Part shown: positions 47,415 to 47,477 of the stretch, piece by piece | Numbering within the stretch: position 1 is the first letter of the stretch | Layout of the letters: every line of letters starts with the position of its first letter | Virus record (IMG/VR): IMGVR_UViG_3300010392_001043 | Location: 1 to 47,477 of that record | Length of the DNA: 47,477 nt | Direction: 5' to 3' (one strand) | Origin: a virus | Notes under the pieces: generated by a model | Seen by the model: only the letters and a program-made list of their open reading frames with translations | The model's database searches: none | What the model was told of the DNA's origin: nothing | Translations under genes and position numbers: made by a program

Positions 47415-47477
47415 ATGAAACTAGTTCCAGGAATCAAACGCGGTTACGCAGATAGTTTTGAACGTGCGTTAGAAATA
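47415..47477 (+). CDS. Truncated gene at the window end
   Basis: ATG two bases after the upstream stop; 21 codons visible (MKLVPGIKRGYADSFERALE I), frame open to the edge. Too short to identify; likely cotranscribed with the SGNH protein. Confidence 0.5.
   Translation, partial: MKLVPGIKRGYADSFERALEI

Overview
The window is one contiguous stretch of a tailed-phage genome. It is AT-rich by eye, almost wholly coding, with many ATGA or short stop/start overlaps. It opens inside the large terminase gene and ends 21 codons into another gene, so the genome continues on both sides. The virion genes describe a chimeric myovirus: an HK97-type head (portal, SPP1 gp7/Mu F-like minor head protein, S78 prohead protease, HK97-fold capsid, gp6- and gp16-like connectors) joined to a Mu-type contractile tail (DUF2635, sheath, tube, frameshifted chaperone, tape measure, gpN, gpP, gp45 spike, gp46, gp47/J, gp48). 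I see no integrase, transposase or Mu-type repressor, so nothing supports a temperate lifestyle inside this window. ThyX, an NrdJb-like protein, a PhaR-like DNA-binding domain and lipid A-directed outer-membrane enzymes suggest a Gram-negative, probably gammaproteobacterial host; this is inference.

Layout. 1-24784 (+): terminase, head, connectors, tail, baseplate and tail-fibre genes. 24785-28743 (+): a secreted/outer-membrane cassette (signal-peptide protein, PagP-like barrel, PagL-like lipid A deacylase), then a DUF5675 protein, a three-TM holin and small secreted or membrane proteins. 28740-34562 (-): replication/recombination operon with a MazG-like NTPase, small membrane protein, family B DNA polymerase, Enc34-type SSB, DUF2800 nuclease and a WDxRIHS protein. 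34680-41523 (+): SF2 helicase, Dam methyltransferase, VRR-NUC nuclease, small TetR-like protein, primase-helicase and ThyX. 41671-45922 (+): small accessory genes including a PhaR-like regulator, a T4-type lysozyme, a DUF5664 nucleotide hydrolase, a DUF2591-like gene interrupted by a stop, and NrdJb. 45955-47477 (+): a small protein, an SGNH-hydrolase virion-type protein and a cut-off gene.

The most striking regulatory feature is a family of near-identical promoters, TTGACA-N17-TAAnnT. In most copies the -35 box is one arm of a 16-bp palindrome, TTGAC-N6-GTCAA. They precede the outer-membrane cassette, the 27107 cassette, both divergent replication operons, the 37233 genes, the TetR/primase operon and three small-gene cassettes, but I found none in the structural operon. 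At 34607-34648 one palindrome supplies the -35 boxes of two divergent promoters. A phage-encoded TetR-like protein lies behind one copy, so a self-contained early regulon is a reasonable hypothesis.

Other points worth attention: a beta-rich domain inserted in the baseplate J protein and present as a copy nested inside another copy in the tail terminator; a predicted -1 frameshift on A-AAT-TTT in the chaperone gene; a gpN-type protein whose C-terminal segment is a separate gene; NrdJb without NrdJa in view; and in-frame tandem repeats in three replication genes.
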